Source: Helicobacter pylori NQ4053
GTDB lineage: Bacteria; Campylobacterota; Campylobacteria; Campylobacterales; Helicobacteraceae
Assembly: GCF_000274605.1 (NCBI RefSeq)
Contig: NZ_AKNV01000003.1
Coordinates: forward strand, 207,994-271,993
Length of the DNA: 64,000 bases
Direction: 5' to 3'
This document shows positions 1-10,221 of this stretch, piece by piece. Every line of letters begins with the position of its first letter. Position 1 is the first letter of the stretch. The position numbers were made by a program, and so were the translations under genes. Below the pieces are notes generated by a model. That model was given only the letters and a program-made list of their open reading frames with translations. It was not told where the DNA came from and ran no database searches.

Positions 1-1
1 T

Positions 2-889
2 TGCGCTTTTTCAGCCCACAGAAAAAACCCTAACCCTTATGAAATGAGCTTAGAAGAAATCCTAGAAAAGGTTAAAAACTCCTACAACAAGGGGATTAAA
101 GAAGTCCATATCGTGAGCGCTCATAACCCTAATTACTCCTATGAATGGTATTTAAAGGTGTTTGAAACCATCAAACAAGAAATGCCTAACTTGCATTTAA
201 AGGCCATGACCGCTGCAGAAGTGCATTTTTTAAGCGTTAAATTCAACAAACCTTTTGAATTGGTGTTAGAAGACATGCTCAAAGCCGGGGTGGATTCCAT
301 GCCAGGTGGGGGAGCAGAGATTTTTGATGAAGAAGTTAGGCGTAAAATCTGTAAGGGCAAGGTGGGTTCTTCTCGGTGGTTAGAAATCCATGCTTATTGG
401 CACAAATTAGGCAAAATGAGTAACGCTACCATGCTTTTTGGGCATATTGAAGATAAAATCCATCGCATCGATCACATGCTAAGGATCAAAAAAACTCAAA
501 GCCCTAAAAATAAAGTAGAAAATAAAGAAGGGGGCTTTAACGCATTCATTCCCTTGCTGTATCAAAAAGAAAACAACTATTTGAAAGTGGGAAAATCCCC
601 TAGCGCGATAGAAATCCTAAAAACCATCGCTATATCCCGCATTCTTTTAAATAATATCCCCCACATTAAAGCTTATTGGGCGACTTTGGGCTTGAATTTG
701 GCTTTAGTGGCTCAAGAATTTGGCGCTAACGATTTAGACGGCACGATAGAAATAGAGAGCATTCAAAGTGCGGCCGGCGCGAAAAGCCGGCATGGTTTAG
801 AAAAAGAAGATTTGATATTTAAAATCAAGGATTCTGGCTTTGTTGCGGTAGAAAGGGATAGTTTGTATAATTTTATACAAAAATTTTAA
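2..889 (+). CDS. mqnE: Aminodeoxyfutalosine synthase MqnE (5' end cut by window)
   Basis: Radical SAM enzyme of the futalosine menaquinone pathway, joining the enolpyruvyl-benzoate precursor to adenosine. The frame is open to the first base: the codons before the first ATG at 44 read CAFSAHRKNPNPYE, which in the family directly follows the first cysteines of the CxxxCxxC cluster. Translation therefore starts outside the window and the ATG at 44 is internal. The GGGAEI segment (about 87-92 from the ATG) and the AAGAKSRHG stretch near the C-terminus fit MqnE rather than MqnC. Its paralogue mqnC lies two genes downstream, with bamA between. Assignment to MqnE over MqnC rests on family knowledge. 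Confidence 0.9.
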   Translation, partial: CAFSAHRKNPNPYEMSLEEILEKVKNSYNKGIKEVHIVSAHNPNYSYEWYLKVFETIKQEMPNLHLKAMTAAEVHFLSVKFNKPFELVLEDMLKAGVDSMPGGGAEIFDEEVRRKICKGKVGSSRWLEIHAYWHKLGKMSNATMLFGHIEDKIHRIDHMLRIKKTQSPKNKVENKEGGFNAFIPLLYQKENNYLKVGKSPSAIEILKTIAISRILLNNIPHIKAYWATLGLNLALVAQEFGANDLDGTIEIESIQSAAGAKSRHGLEKEDLIFKIKDSGFVAVERDSLYNFIQKF

Positions 890-919
890 GGATTTTTAGC
901 GTTTTTAAGAATGATTAGT

Positions 920-925
920 TATAAT
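920..925 (+). promoter_or_regulatory. -10 box upstream of bamA
   Basis: A perfect TATAAT hexamer lies 46 bases before the proposed bamA start. It would give a leader of about 40 nt carrying the AAGGAA ribosome site at 960-965. No convincing -35 is seen, as usual for the H. pylori housekeeping sigma factor. The short gap after mqnE suggests bamA can be transcribed separately. Confidence 0.6.
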
Positions 926-971
926 AACGCTACTAACAACACTCAAGCTAAAATCTATTAAGGAAATCAGT

Positions 972-3707
972 ATTAAAAAATTTATTCTATCTTCTCTTGT
1001 TTTCGCATGTATGAATACCAGCGTTGAAGCTTTAGAAAATGACGGCTCTAAACCAAACGATTTGGCTTCTCCAAAAGAAACCACAAAAGAGGCTCAAAAA
1101 AGTGAGACTCAAAAGAATGAAGCTCAAAACGAAACCCCCCAATCCAATCAAACGCCTAAAGAAATGAAAGTCAAGTCCATTTCTTATGTCGGGCTTTCTT
1201 ACATGTCTGACATGCTCGCTAATGAGATTGTAAAGATTCGTGTGGGCGATATTGTGGATTCTAAAAAAATAGACACCGCTGTTTTGGCTTTGTTCAATCA
1301 AGGGTATTTTAAAGACGTTTATGCCACTTTTGAAAGCGGCATATTAGAGTTTCATTTTGATGAAAAAGCCAGGATTGCCGGGGTAGAAATCAAGGGTTAT
1401 GGGACTGAAAAGGAAAAAGACGGCTTAAAATCCCAAATGGGGATCAAAAAGGGCGACACCTTTGATGAGCAAAAATTAGAGCATGCTAAAACGGCTTTAA
1501 AAACCGCTTTAGAGGGGCAGGGCTATTATGGGAGCGTGGTGGAGGTGCGCACCCAAAAGGTCAGTGAGGGCGCGTTATTAATCGTGTTTGATGTGAATAG
1601 GGGGGATAGTATTTATATCAAACAATCCATTTATGAGGGAAGTGCGAAATTAAAACACCGCTTGATTGAATCTTTGAGCGCGAACAAGCAACGAGATTTC
1701 ATGGGCTGGATGTGGGGCTTGAATGACGGAAAATTGCGTCTAGATCAATTAGAATACGATTCTTTGCGTATCCAAGATGTGTATATGCGTAGGGGTTATT
1801 TAGACGCTCATATTTCTTCGCCTTTTTTGAAAACGGATTTTTCTACCCATGACGCTAAGCTTCATTATAAAGTCAAAGAGGGGATCCAATACAGGATTTC
1901 AGACATTTTAATAGAGATTGACAACCCGGTAGTCCCCTTAAAAACCTTAGAAAAAGCGCTTAAAGTGAAAAGAAAAGATGTCTTTAATATTGAGCATTTA
2001 AGAGCGGATGCGCAAATTTTAAAAACCGAAATTGCCGATAAGGGTTATGCGTTTGCGGTGGTGAAGCCAGACTTGGATAAAGATGAAAAAAACGGGCTTG
2101 TGAAAGTCATTTATCGTATTGAAGTGGGCGATATGGTGCATATCAATGATGTCATCATTTCAGGGAACCAACGCACGAGCGATCGAATCATTAGAAGGGA
2201 GTTATTGTTAGGGCCTAAGGATAAATACAACTTGACCAAACTGAGAAATTCCGAAAATTCTTTGAGGCGTTTAGGGTTTTTCTCTAAAGTCAAAATTGAA
2301 GAAAAAAGGGTGAATAGCTCACTCATGGATTTATTAGTGAGCGTAGAAGAGGGGCGTACTGGGCAGTTGCAATTTGGGTTAGGCTATGGCTCTTATGGAG
2401 GGCTTATGCTTAATGGGAGCGTGAGCGAAAGAAACCTTTTTGGCACAGGCCAAAGCATGAGCTTGTATGCTAACATCGCTACAGGGGGGGGTAGATCTTA
2501 TCCGGGCATGCCAAGAGGGGCGGGGCGTATGTTTGCGGGGAATTTGAGCTTAACTAATCCAAGGATTTTTGACAGCTGGTATAGCTCTACGATCAATCTT
2601 TATGCGGACTATAGGATAAGCTACCAATACATCCAACAAGGCGGAGGCTTTGGGGTGAATGTCGGGCGCATGCTGGGTAACAGAACCCATGTGAGCTTAG
2701 GGTATAACTTGAACGTTACCAAACTCCTTGGTTTCAGCAGCCCTTTATACAACCGCTACTATTCCTCTGTGAATGAAGTGGTTTCTCCAAGACAATGTTC
2801 CACACCCGCATCGGTGATTATCAATCGCTTATCAGGCGGTAGGACTCCATTGGTCCCTGAAAGCTGTTCTAGTCCTGGAGCGATCACCACTTCACCAGAA
2901 ATAAAAGGTATTTGGGATAGGGATTACCACACGCCTATCACCAGCTCTTTCACTCTTGATGTGAGCTATGACAACACCGATGATTATTATTTCCCTAGAA
3001 ATGGGGTTATCTTTAGCTCTTATGCGACGATGTCTGGTTTGCCAAGCTCTGGCACGCTCAATTCGTGGAACGGGTTAGGAGGGAATGTCCGTAACACCAA
3101 AGTTTATGGTAAATTCGCCGCTTACCACCATTTGCAAAAATATTTATTGATAGATTTGATCGCTCGCTTTAAAACGCAAGGGGGCTATATCTTTAGGTAT
3201 AACACCGATGATTACTTGCCCTTAAACTCCACTTTCTACATGGGGGGCGTAACCACGGTGAGAGGCTTTAGAAACGGCTCAGTTACGCCTAAAGATGAGT
3301 TTGGCTTGTGGCTTGGAGGCGATGGGATTTTTACCGCTTCTACTGAATTGAGCTATGGGGTGCTAAAAGCGGCTAAAATGCGCTTAGCGTGGTTTTTTGA
3401 CTTTGGTTTCTTAACCTTTAAAACCCCAACTAGGGGGAGTTTCTTCTATAACGCTCCCTTCACGACAGCGAATTTTAAAGATTATGGCGTGATAGGGGCT
3501 GGGTTTGAAAGAGCGACTTGGAGAGCTTCTACAGGCTTACAGATTGAATGGATTTCGCCCATGGGGCCTTTGGTGTTGATTTTCCCTATAGCGTTTTTCA
3601 ACCAATGGGGCGATGGCAATGGCAAAAAATGTAAAGGGCTATGCTTCAACCCTAACATGGACGATTACACGCAACACTTTGAATTTTCTATGGGAACAAG
3701 GTTTTAA
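972..3707 (+). CDS. bamA: Outer-membrane assembly factor BamA (Omp85), ATT start proposed
   Basis: Essential outer-membrane protein that inserts beta-barrel proteins. The N-terminal half has repeated POTRA-type segments; the C-terminal half is an aromatic-rich barrel ending in F, with the conserved loop-6 VRGF motif (TTVRGFRNG). The first ATG (1011) would leave no signal peptide. Reading upstream in frame from ATT at 972 gives [19 protein letters not shown], a good Sec signal, and ATT sits 6 nt after AAGGAA. No ATG, GTG or TTG is available in frame between that site and 1011. The proposed protein has 911 residues. Identity is very sure; the start is an inference. Confidence 0.93.
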   Translation: MKKFILSSLVFACMNTSVEALENDGSKPNDLASPKETTKEAQKSETQKNEAQNETPQSNQTPKEMKVKSISYVGLSYMSDMLANEIVKIRVGDIVDSKKIDTAVLALFNQGYFKDVYATFESGILEFHFDEKARIAGVEIKGYGTEKEKDGLKSQMGIKKGDTFDEQKLEHAKTALKTALEGQGYYGSVVEVRTQKVSEGALLIVFDVNRGDSIYIKQSIYEGSAKLKHRLIESLSANKQRDFMGWMWGLNDGKLRLDQLEYDSLRIQDVYMRRGYLDAHISSPFLKTDFSTHDAKLHYKVKEGIQYRISDILIEIDNPVVPLKTLEKALKVKRKDVFNIEHLRADAQILKTEIADKGYAFAVVKPDLDKDEKNGLVKVIYRIEVGDMVHINDVIISGNQRTSDRIIRRELLLGPKDKYNLTKLRNSENSLRRLGFFSKVKIEEKRVNSSLMDLLVSVEEGRTGQLQFGLGYGSYGGLMLNGSVSERNLFGTGQSMSLYANIATGGGRSYPGMPRGAGRMFAGNLSLTNPRIFDSWYSSTINLYADYRISYQYIQQGGGFGVNVGRMLGNRTHVSLGYNLNVTKLLGFSSPLYNRYYSSVNEVVSPRQCSTPASVIINRLSGGRTPLVPESCSSPGAITTSPEIKGIWDRDYHTPITSSFTLDVSYDNTDDYYFPRNGVIFSSYATMSGLPSSGTLNSWNGLGGNVRNTKVYGKFAAYHHLQKYLLIDLIARFKTQGGYIFRYNTDDYLPLNSTFYMGGVTTVRGFRNGSVTPKDEFGLWLGGDGIFTASTELSYGVLKAAKMRLAWFFDFGFLTFKTPTRGSFFYNAPFTTANFKDYGVIGAGFERATWRASTGLQIEWISPMGPLVLIFPIAFFNQWGDGNGKKCKGLCFNPNMDDYTQHFEFSMGTRF

Positions 3708-3708
3708 A

Positions 3709-4770
3709 ATGCGCATCAACAGAGAAGAAATTTTGGATTTAATGAAAAACGCGCCCTTGAAAGAATTAGGGCAAAGGGCTTTGAGAGTGAAGCAACGCTT
3801 GCACCCTGAAAACTTGACGACTTTTATTGTGGATAGGAATATCAATTACACCAATATTTGTTTTGTGGATTGCAAGTTTTGCGCGTTCAAACGCACCCTA
3901 AAAGAAAAAGACGCCTATGTGTTGAGCTATGAAGAAATTGATCAAAAGATTGAAGAATTGCTCGCCATTGGCGGCACGCAGATCCTTTTTCAAGGGGGGG
4001 TGCACCCGCAGCTAAAGATTGACTATTATGAAAATTTAGTCAGCCATATCGCTCAAAAATTCCCCACCATTACCATTCATGGTTTTAGCGCAGTTGAGAT
4101 TGATTACATTTCTAAAATCTCTAAATTGTCTTTAAAAGAAGTTTTAGAAAGGTTGAAAAACGCTGGGTTAAGCTCCATTCCAGGAGCGGGAGCAGAAATA
4201 CTAAGCGATAGGGTGCGCGATGTCATTGCTCCTAAAAAATTGAGCAGTGATCGGTGGATTGAAGTGCATAGAATGGCCCATCTTTGCGGGATTAAAAGCA
4301 CGGCTACCATGATGTTTGGGAGCGTGGATAATGAAGAAGATGTAATAGAGCATTTACAAAGGGTACGCGATTTGCAAGATGAAACCGGCGGCTTTAGGGC
4401 TTTTATTTTATGGAGTTTTCAGCCCAACAACACCCCCTTAAAAGAAGAAATCCCAAGCATTAAAAAAGCGAGTTCCAATCGGTATTTACGCTATTTGGCA
4501 TGCAGTAGGATTTTTTTGGATAACATTCAAAACATCCAAAGTTCATGGGTTACTCAAGGCTCTATGATAGGGCAGTTAGCCTTATTGTTTGGAGCGAATG
4601 ATTTAGGGAGTGTGATGATGGAAGAAAATGTAGTGAAAGCGGCCGGGACGAGTTTTTGCATGAATGAAGCGGAAATGATAGAACTTATTGAAGACATTGG
4701 GAGCGTGGCGGCTAAACGAAACACCGCTTATGAAATTTTAAAGCGTTATCCGGCTAAAGCAAAGGTATAA
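3709..4770 (+). CDS. mqnC: Cyclic dehypoxanthinyl futalosine synthase MqnC
   Basis: Radical SAM enzyme cyclising dehypoxanthinyl futalosine in the futalosine route to menaquinone, the respiratory quinone of Helicobacter. The cluster motif CFVDCKFCAF (CxxxCxxC) is near residue 50, followed by GGTQILFQGG, which binds SAM, and PGAGAEIL. The ATG at 3709 starts one base after the bamA stop; the frame is open further upstream into bamA, but the ATG gives the normal family start and a length of 353 residues. It is related to mqnE at the window start. Confidence 0.93.
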   Translation: MRINREEILDLMKNAPLKELGQRALRVKQRLHPENLTTFIVDRNINYTNICFVDCKFCAFKRTLKEKDAYVLSYEEIDQKIEELLAIGGTQILFQGGVHPQLKIDYYENLVSHIAQKFPTITIHGFSAVEIDYISKISKLSLKEVLERLKNAGLSSIPGAGAEILSDRVRDVIAPKKLSSDRWIEVHRMAHLCGIKSTATMMFGSVDNEEDVIEHLQRVRDLQDETGGFRAFILWSFQPNNTPLKEEIPSIKKASSNRYLRYLACSRIFLDNIQNIQSSWVTQGSMIGQLALLFGANDLGSVMMEENVVKAAGTSFCMNEAEMIELIEDIGSVAAKRNTAYEILKRYPAKAKV

Positions 4771-4775
4771 AGAGC

Positions 4776-6077
4776 ATGAAAAAATTTTTAATCACTTTAT
4801 TATTAGGAGTTTTTATGGGGTTACAAGCGAGCGCTTTGACACACCAAGAAATCAATCAAGCTAAAGTCCCTGTGATTTATGAAGAAAACCATTTATTGCC
4901 TATGGGGTTTATCCATTTAGCTTTTAGGGGGGGTGGGAGCTTAAGCGATAAAGATCAGTTGGGTTTGGCGAAATTATTCGCGCAAGTTTTAAACGAAGGC
5001 ACTAAGGAGCTTGGTGCGGTGGGATTTGCGCAACTTTTAGAGCAAAAAGCGATCAGTTTGAATGTGGATACCAGCGCAGAAGATTTGCAAATCACTTTAG
5101 AATTTTTAAAAGAATACGAAGATGAAGCTATCATGCGTTTAAAAGAGCTTTTGAAATCCCCTAATTTCACGCAAAACGCTTTAGAAAAAGTCAAAACCCA
5201 AATGTTGGCCGCGCTTTTACAAAAAGAAAGCGACTTTGACTATTTGGCTAAACTGACTTTAAAACAAGAGCTTTTTGCTAACACCCCTTTAGCTAATGCA
5301 GCTTTAGGCACTAAAGAGAGTCTTCAAAAAATCAAGCTAGACGATTTGAAACAGCAATTTGCTAAGGTTTTTGAACTCAATAAGCTCGTGGTGGTGCTTG
5401 GGGGCGATTTGAAAATCGATCAAACCCTTAAGCGTTTGAATAACGCTCTTAATTTCTTGCCGCAAGGTAAAGCGTATGAAGAGCCTTATTTTGAAACGAG
5501 CGATAAAAAAAGCGAAAAAGTTCTCTATAAAGACACTGAACAGGCTTTCGTGTATTTTGGTGCGCCCTTTAAAATCAAGGATTTAAAACAGGATTTAGCG
5601 AAATCTAAAGTCATGATGTTTGTGCTTGGGGGGGGGTTTGGCTCTCGTTTAATGGAAAAAATCAGGGTTCAAGAGGGCTTGGCTTATAGCGTGTATATCC
5701 GCTCTAATTTTTCTAAAGTGGCGCATTTTGCTAGCGGGTATTTGCAAACCAAGCTCAGCACTCAAGCTAAAAGCGTTGCCTTGGTTAAAAAAATAATTAA
5801 AGAATTTATAGAAAAAGGCATGACGCAACAAGAATTAGACGACGCTAAAAAGTTTTTACTAGGCTCTGAGCCTTTAAGGAATGAAACGATCTCTAGCCGC
5901 TTGAACACCACTTACAATTATTTTTATTTAGGTTTGCCTTTAAATTTCAATCAAACGCTGCTCAATCAAATCCAAAAAATGAGTTTGAAAGAAATCAATG
6001 ATTTCATTAAAGACCACACCGAGATCAATGACTTGACTTTTGCCATTGTGAGCAATAAAAAGAGTAAGGACAAATAA
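4776..6077 (+). CDS. M16-family peptidase-like protein lacking the zinc motif, secreted
   Basis: Member of the pitrilysin/processing-peptidase (M16) fold, with a Sec signal peptide ([20 protein letters not shown]), so periplasmic. Where active M16 enzymes have HxxEH followed by a GT motif, this protein reads [11 protein letters not shown], so both zinc histidines and the catalytic glutamate are missing. The C-terminal half keeps the [11 protein letters not shown] region typical of the family. Two-chain M16 systems pair one inactive and one active chain, so a partner encoded elsewhere is likely (inference). It starts 5 nt after mqnC, and its stop overlaps the gatB start in TAATG. 433 residues. 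Confidence 0.85.
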   Translation: MKKFLITLLLGVFMGLQASALTHQEINQAKVPVIYEENHLLPMGFIHLAFRGGGSLSDKDQLGLAKLFAQVLNEGTKELGAVGFAQLLEQKAISLNVDTSAEDLQITLEFLKEYEDEAIMRLKELLKSPNFTQNALEKVKTQMLAALLQKESDFDYLAKLTLKQELFANTPLANAALGTKESLQKIKLDDLKQQFAKVFELNKLVVVLGGDLKIDQTLKRLNNALNFLPQGKAYEEPYFETSDKKSEKVLYKDTEQAFVYFGAPFKIKDLKQDLAKSKVMMFVLGGGFGSRLMEKIRVQEGLAYSVYIRSNFSKVAHFASGYLQTKLSTQAKSVALVKKIIKEFIEKGMTQQELDDAKKFLLGSEPLRNETISSRLNTTYNYFYLGLPLNFNQTLLNQIQKMSLKEINDFIKDHTEINDLTFAIVSNKKSKDK

Positions 6078-7501
6078 TGCCATTTGAAGCTGTAATCGGG
6101 CTAGAAGTCCATGTCCAACTCAACACCAAAACCAAAATCTTTTGCTCTTGTTCTACAAGCTTTGGAGAAACCCCCAATTCTAACACCTGCCCTGTGTGTT
6201 TGGGCTTACCGGGAGCTTTGCCGGTATTGAATCAAGAAGTGGTTAAAAAAGCCATCCAATTAGGCACAGCCATTGAGGCTCATATCAACCAACATTCCAT
6301 TTTTGCGAGGAAAAATTACTTTTACCCTGATTTGCCTAAGGCTTATCAAATTTCGCAGTTTGAAGTCCCCATTGTGAGCGATGGGAAGTTAGAGATTGAC
6401 ACCAAAGAGGGCACAAAAATCGTGCGTATTGAAAGAGCCCACATGGAAGAAGACGCTGGTAAAAATATCCATGAGGGCAGCTGTTCTTTAGTGGATTTGA
6501 ACCGCGCTTGCACCCCTTTATTAGAAATTGTCAGCAAGCCGGACATGAAAAATAGTGAAGAAGCCATAGCGTATTTGAAAAAGCTCCATGCTATCGTGCG
6601 TTTTACAGGGATTTCTGATGCGAACATGCAAGAGGGGAATTTCAGGTGCGATGCGAACGTGTCCATTAGACCCAAAGGCGATGAAAAGCTTTACACGAGG
6701 GTGGAAATCAAAAACTTGAATAGCTTTAGATTCATCGCTAAAGCGATTGAATACGAGATAGAACGCCAAAGCGCGGCGTGGGAAAGTGGGCGTTATGATG
6801 AAGAGGTGGTTCAAGAAACGCGCCTTTTTGACACCGCCAAAGGGATCACCCTTTCTATGCGCAATAAAGAAGAGTCAGCGGATTACCGCTATTTTAAAGA
6901 TCCGGATTTGTATCCTGTTTTTATTGATGAGAAACTTTTAAAAGAAGCTCAAAAGATCAATGAATTGCCCAGCGCGAAAAAAATCCGCTACATGAAAGAT
7001 TTTAACCTTAAAGAAGACGATGCGAATTTATTGGTGAGCGATCCTTTATTGGCGGAGTATTTTGAAAGCATGCTTAATCTTGGGGTTAAGGCTAAAACGA
7101 GCGTGACATGGCTTTGCGTGGAATTATTAGGGCGCTTGAAGGCTGAAGTTACTTTAGAGAATTGTGGGATTAGCGCTCACATGTTAGGCGCTTTAGCCAA
7201 ACGCATTGATGAGGGCAAGATTTCAGGCAAGAGCGCTAAAGATGTGTTAGACAGGCTTTTAGAAGAGCATGGGGGCGATGTGGATGCACTCATTGAGCAA
7301 ATGGGCTTGTCTCAAGTCAATGACACGGAAGCGATTGTTAAAGTGGTAGAAGAAGTGTTAAAAAACAACGCTGATAAGGTGCTTGAATACAAAAGCGGTA
7401 AGGACAAGCTTTTTGGGTTTTTTGTAGGGCAAGCGATGAAAAATCTAAAAGGGGCTAATCCTAGCGTGGTGAATGCTATTTTGAAAGAGAAATTGGGTTG
7501 A
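6077..7501 (+). CDS. gatB: Aspartyl/glutamyl-tRNA amidotransferase subunit B
   Basis: Subunit B of GatCAB, which amidates Glu-tRNA(Gln) and Asp-tRNA(Asn); H. pylori needs this route for glutaminyl- and asparaginyl-tRNA. The N-terminus [12 protein letters not shown], the zinc cysteines (CSCS and CPVC near residues 22-40) and the [14 protein letters not shown] signature are all present, and a YqeY-like tail closes the protein. 474 residues is normal length. It shares one base with the stop of the gene before and one with the start of the gene after, so translational coupling is likely. Confidence 0.97.
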   Translation: MPFEAVIGLEVHVQLNTKTKIFCSCSTSFGETPNSNTCPVCLGLPGALPVLNQEVVKKAIQLGTAIEAHINQHSIFARKNYFYPDLPKAYQISQFEVPIVSDGKLEIDTKEGTKIVRIERAHMEEDAGKNIHEGSCSLVDLNRACTPLLEIVSKPDMKNSEEAIAYLKKLHAIVRFTGISDANMQEGNFRCDANVSIRPKGDEKLYTRVEIKNLNSFRFIAKAIEYEIERQSAAWESGRYDEEVVQETRLFDTAKGITLSMRNKEESADYRYFKDPDLYPVFIDEKLLKEAQKINELPSAKKIRYMKDFNLKEDDANLLVSDPLLAEYFESMLNLGVKAKTSVTWLCVELLGRLKAEVTLENCGISAHMLGALAKRIDEGKISGKSAKDVLDRLLEEHGGDVDALIEQMGLSQVNDTEAIVKVVEEVLKNNADKVLEYKSGKDKLFGFFVGQAMKNLKGANPSVVNAILKEKLG

Positions 7502-8760
7502 TGAGGAAAATTTTTTCTTATATTTCTAAGGTTCTATTATTTATTGGGGTGGTTTATGCAGAGCCTGATTCTAAAGTAGAAGCCTTAGAAGGGAGGAAGC
7601 AAGAGTCTTCTTTGGATAAAAAAATCCGCCAAGAATTGAAGAGTAAGGAATTAAAGAATAAGGATTTGAAGAATAAAGAAGAAAAGAAAAACACCGAAGA
7701 AAAGAAAACAACTAAAACTAGAGCAAAGCCCAGAGCAGAAGTCCATCATGGGGATGCCAAAAATCCCACTCCAAAGATCACGCCTCCTAAAATCAAAGGG
7801 GGTAGTAAGGGCGTTCAAAATCAAGGCACGCAAAATCAAGGCGTTCAAAGTAATGTGCCAAAACCTGAAAAAAAAGATACAACCCCTCAAGCTACTGAAA
7901 AAAATAAGGAAACAAGCCCTAGCTCTCAATTCAATTCTATTTTTGGTAATCCTAATAACGCTACCAACAACACCCTTGAAGATAAGGTCGTAGGGGGCAT
8001 TTCATTGCTCGTTAATGGCTCGCCTATCACGCTGTATCAAATCCAAGAAGAGCAAGAAAAATCTAAAGTGAGTAAGGCTCAAGCCAGGGATCGTTTGATC
8101 GCTGAACGCATTAAAAACCAAGAAATTGAGCGCTTGAAAATCCATGTAGATGATGACAAGCTAGACCAAGAAATGGCGATGATGGCGCAACAACAAGGCA
8201 TGGATTTAGACCATTTCAAACAGATGCTTATGGCTGAGGGGCATTATAAACTCTATAGAGATCAGCTTAAAGAGCATTTAGAAATGCAAGAATTGTTGCG
8301 TAATATTTTGCTCACTAATGTGGATACCAGCTCTGAAACTAAAATGCGCGAATATTACAACAAACACAAGGAGCAATTCAGTATCCCCACAGAAATAGAA
8401 ACCGTGCGCTACACTTCCACCAATCAAGAAGATTTAGAAAGGGCTATGGCAGACCCTAATTTGGAAGTTCCAGGGGTGAGTAAGGCCAATGAAAAAATAG
8501 AGATGAAAACCCTAAACCCTCAAATCGCCCAAGTCTTTATTTCGCATGAGCAAGGCTCTTTTACGCCCGTTATGAATGGGGGTGGGGGGCAGTTCATCAC
8601 CTTTTATATCAAGGAAAAAAAGGGTAAAAATGAAGTGAGCTTCAGTCAGGCCAAGCAATTCATCGCCCAAAAATTAGTGGAAGAATCTAAGGATAAGATT
8701 TTAGAAGAGCATTTTGAAAAATTGCGCGTTAAGTCTAGGATTGTGATGATTAGAGAGTGA
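7501..8760 (+). CDS. SurA/PpiC-like periplasmic chaperone with charged linker
   Basis: The signal peptide [20 protein letters not shown] is followed by a long low-complexity region rich in Lys, Glu, Asn and Gln (about residues 25-150) that includes short repeats such as LKNKDLKNKEEKK and NQGTQNQGVQ. The second half resembles the SurA N-terminal chaperone fold (starting VVGGISLLVNGSPIT) and ends in a degenerate parvulin-type segment. Likely role: escorting outer-membrane proteins to BamA, encoded nearby (inference). The ATG at 7501 overlaps the gatB stop by one base; an in-frame TTG lies one codon earlier. Parvulin activity is uncertain. Confidence 0.75.
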   Translation: MRKIFSYISKVLLFIGVVYAEPDSKVEALEGRKQESSLDKKIRQELKSKELKNKDLKNKEEKKNTEEKKTTKTRAKPRAEVHHGDAKNPTPKITPPKIKGGSKGVQNQGTQNQGVQSNVPKPEKKDTTPQATEKNKETSPSSQFNSIFGNPNNATNNTLEDKVVGGISLLVNGSPITLYQIQEEQEKSKVSKAQARDRLIAERIKNQEIERLKIHVDDDKLDQEMAMMAQQQGMDLDHFKQMLMAEGHYKLYRDQLKEHLEMQELLRNILLTNVDTSSETKMREYYNKHKEQFSIPTEIETVRYTSTNQEDLERAMADPNLEVPGVSKANEKIEMKTLNPQIAQVFISHEQGSFTPVMNGGGGQFITFYIKEKKGKNEVSFSQAKQFIAQKLVEESKDKILEEHFEKLRVKSRIVMIRE

Positions 8761-8769
8761 TTTTAGATT

Positions 8770-9777
8770 GTGCAACACTTCAATTTCCTCTATAAAGATT
8801 CTTTATTTTCTATCGCCTTATTCACTTTCATTATCGCTCTTGTCATTTTATTAGAACAGGCTAGATCGTATTTCACCCGAAAGAGAAACAAAAAATTTTT
8901 GCAAAAATTCGCCCAAAATCAAAACGCCTATGCGAGCAGCGAGAATTTAGACGAGCTTTTAAAGCATGCCAAAATTTCCAGTTTGATGTTTTTAGCCAGG
9001 GCGTATTCTAAAGCGGATGTGGAAATGAGCATTGAAATCTTAAAAGGCCTTTTGAATCGCCCCTTAAAAGATGAAGAAAAAATCGCTGTTTTAGATTTAT
9101 TGGCTAAAAATTATTTTAGTGTGGGGTATTTGCAAAAAACAAAAGACACCGTGAGAGAAATTTTGCGCTTTTCCCCAAGGAATGTGGAAGCGTTATTGAA
9201 ACTTTTGCATGCGTATGAATTAGAAAAAGACTATTCAAAGGCTTTAGAAACTTTGGAATGTTTGGAAGAATTAGAGGTGCCTGAAATTGAAACGATTAAA
9301 AATTACCTTTATCTCATGCATTTAATAGAGAATAAGGAAGAGGCGGCTAAAATCTTGCATGTTTCAAAAGCGTCGTTAGATTTGAAAAAAATCGCTTTAA
9401 ATCACTTAAAATCGCATGATGAAAAGCTTTTTTGGCAAGAAATTGATACAACCGAACGGCTAGAAAATGTGATCGATCTTTTATGGGATATGAATATCCC
9501 TGCTTTTATTTTAGAAAAACATGCCCTTTTGCAAGATATCGCGCGATCTCAAGGGCTGCTTTTGGATAACAAACCTTGCCAAGTTTTTGAATTAGAGGTT
9601 TTACGCGCTCTATTGCATAGCCCTATAAAAGCGAGCCTGACTTTTGAATACCGTTGTAAGCATTGCAAACAAATCTTTCCTTTTGAAAACCATAGGTGTC
9701 CTGTGTGTTACCAGTTAGCGTTTATGGATATGGTGCTTAAAATCTCTAAAAAAACGCATGCTGTGGGAGTGGATTAA
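8770..9777 (+). CDS. LapB-like TPR protein with membrane anchor and C-terminal zinc ribbon
   Basis: 335 residues from a GTG start. The layout is one N-terminal membrane helix (about 13-30), a basic stretch, a helical TPR-type body and a C-terminal metal-binding knuckle with C296-x2-C299 and C310-x2-C313. This order (anchor, TPRs, rubredoxin-type ribbon) is that of LapB/YciM, which in enterobacteria links FtsH to turnover of LpxC and so limits lipid A synthesis. That function is inferred from architecture only. rnhA begins 1 nt after its stop. Confidence 0.6.
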   Translation: MQHFNFLYKDSLFSIALFTFIIALVILLEQARSYFTRKRNKKFLQKFAQNQNAYASSENLDELLKHAKISSLMFLARAYSKADVEMSIEILKGLLNRPLKDEEKIAVLDLLAKNYFSVGYLQKTKDTVREILRFSPRNVEALLKLLHAYELEKDYSKALETLECLEELEVPEIETIKNYLYLMHLIENKEEAAKILHVSKASLDLKKIALNHLKSHDEKLFWQEIDTTERLENVIDLLWDMNIPAFILEKHALLQDIARSQGLLLDNKPCQVFELEVLRALLHSPIKASLTFEYRCKHCKQIFPFENHRCPVCYQLAFMDMVLKISKKTHAVGVD

Positions 9778-9778
9778 G

Positions 9779-10210
9779 ATGCAAGAAATTGAAATTTTTT
9801 GCGATGGCTCTTCTTTGGGCAATCCTGGGCCGGGCGGGTATGCGGCGATTTTACGCTATAAAGATAAAGAAAAAATCATCAGTGGGGGCGAACATTTCAC
9901 CACGAATAACCGCATGGAATTAAGAGCGCTCAATGAAGCCTTAAAAATTTTGAAACGCCCATGCCATATCACGCTTTATAGCGATTCGCAATACGTGTGC
10001 CAAGCGATCAATGTGTGGTTAGCTAACTGGCAAAAAAAGAATTTTGCTAAAGTTAAAAATGTGGATTTATGGAAAGAATTTTTAGAAGTCTCTAAATGGC
10101 ATTTGATTGTGGCTGTTTGGATCAAGGGGCATAACGGGCATGCTGAGAATGAACGATGCGATAGCCTCGCTAAACTAGAGGCGCAAAAACGGGTCAAAAC
10201 GACCACTTAA
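9779..10210 (+). CDS. rnhA: Ribonuclease HI
   Basis: Cuts RNA in RNA-DNA hybrids. It shows the family's DGSSLGNPGPGG start (first catalytic Asp), NNRMELRA (catalytic Glu), YSDSQYV (catalytic Asp) and a late GHNGHAENERCD with the final Asp. The frame is open seven codons upstream, but those overlap the previous gene; ATG 9779 gives 143 residues and a normal N-terminus. It sits between the LapB-like gene and rnc. Confidence 0.96.
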   Translation: MQEIEIFCDGSSLGNPGPGGYAAILRYKDKEKIISGGEHFTTNNRMELRALNEALKILKRPCHITLYSDSQYVCQAINVWLANWQKKNFAKVKNVDLWKEFLEVSKWHLIVAVWIKGHNGHAENERCDSLAKLEAQKRVKTTT

Positions 10211-10221
10211 AGGGAGAAATG

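Noticed and set aside
3613..3708. Longer mqnC starting inside bamA
   Set aside because: The extra 32 residues overlap the bamA end in another frame and are not part of the family; ATG 3709 gives the normal N-terminus.
7640..7860. Repeats that could be a tandem array
   Set aside because: They are low-complexity Lys/Glu/Asn/Gln codons within a coding region, without uniform unit length or spacers; not a CRISPR.
7748..7993. 81-aa open frame inside the SurA-like gene
   Set aside because: It is a shadow of the Lys-rich low-complexity region in another frame and has no ribosome site.
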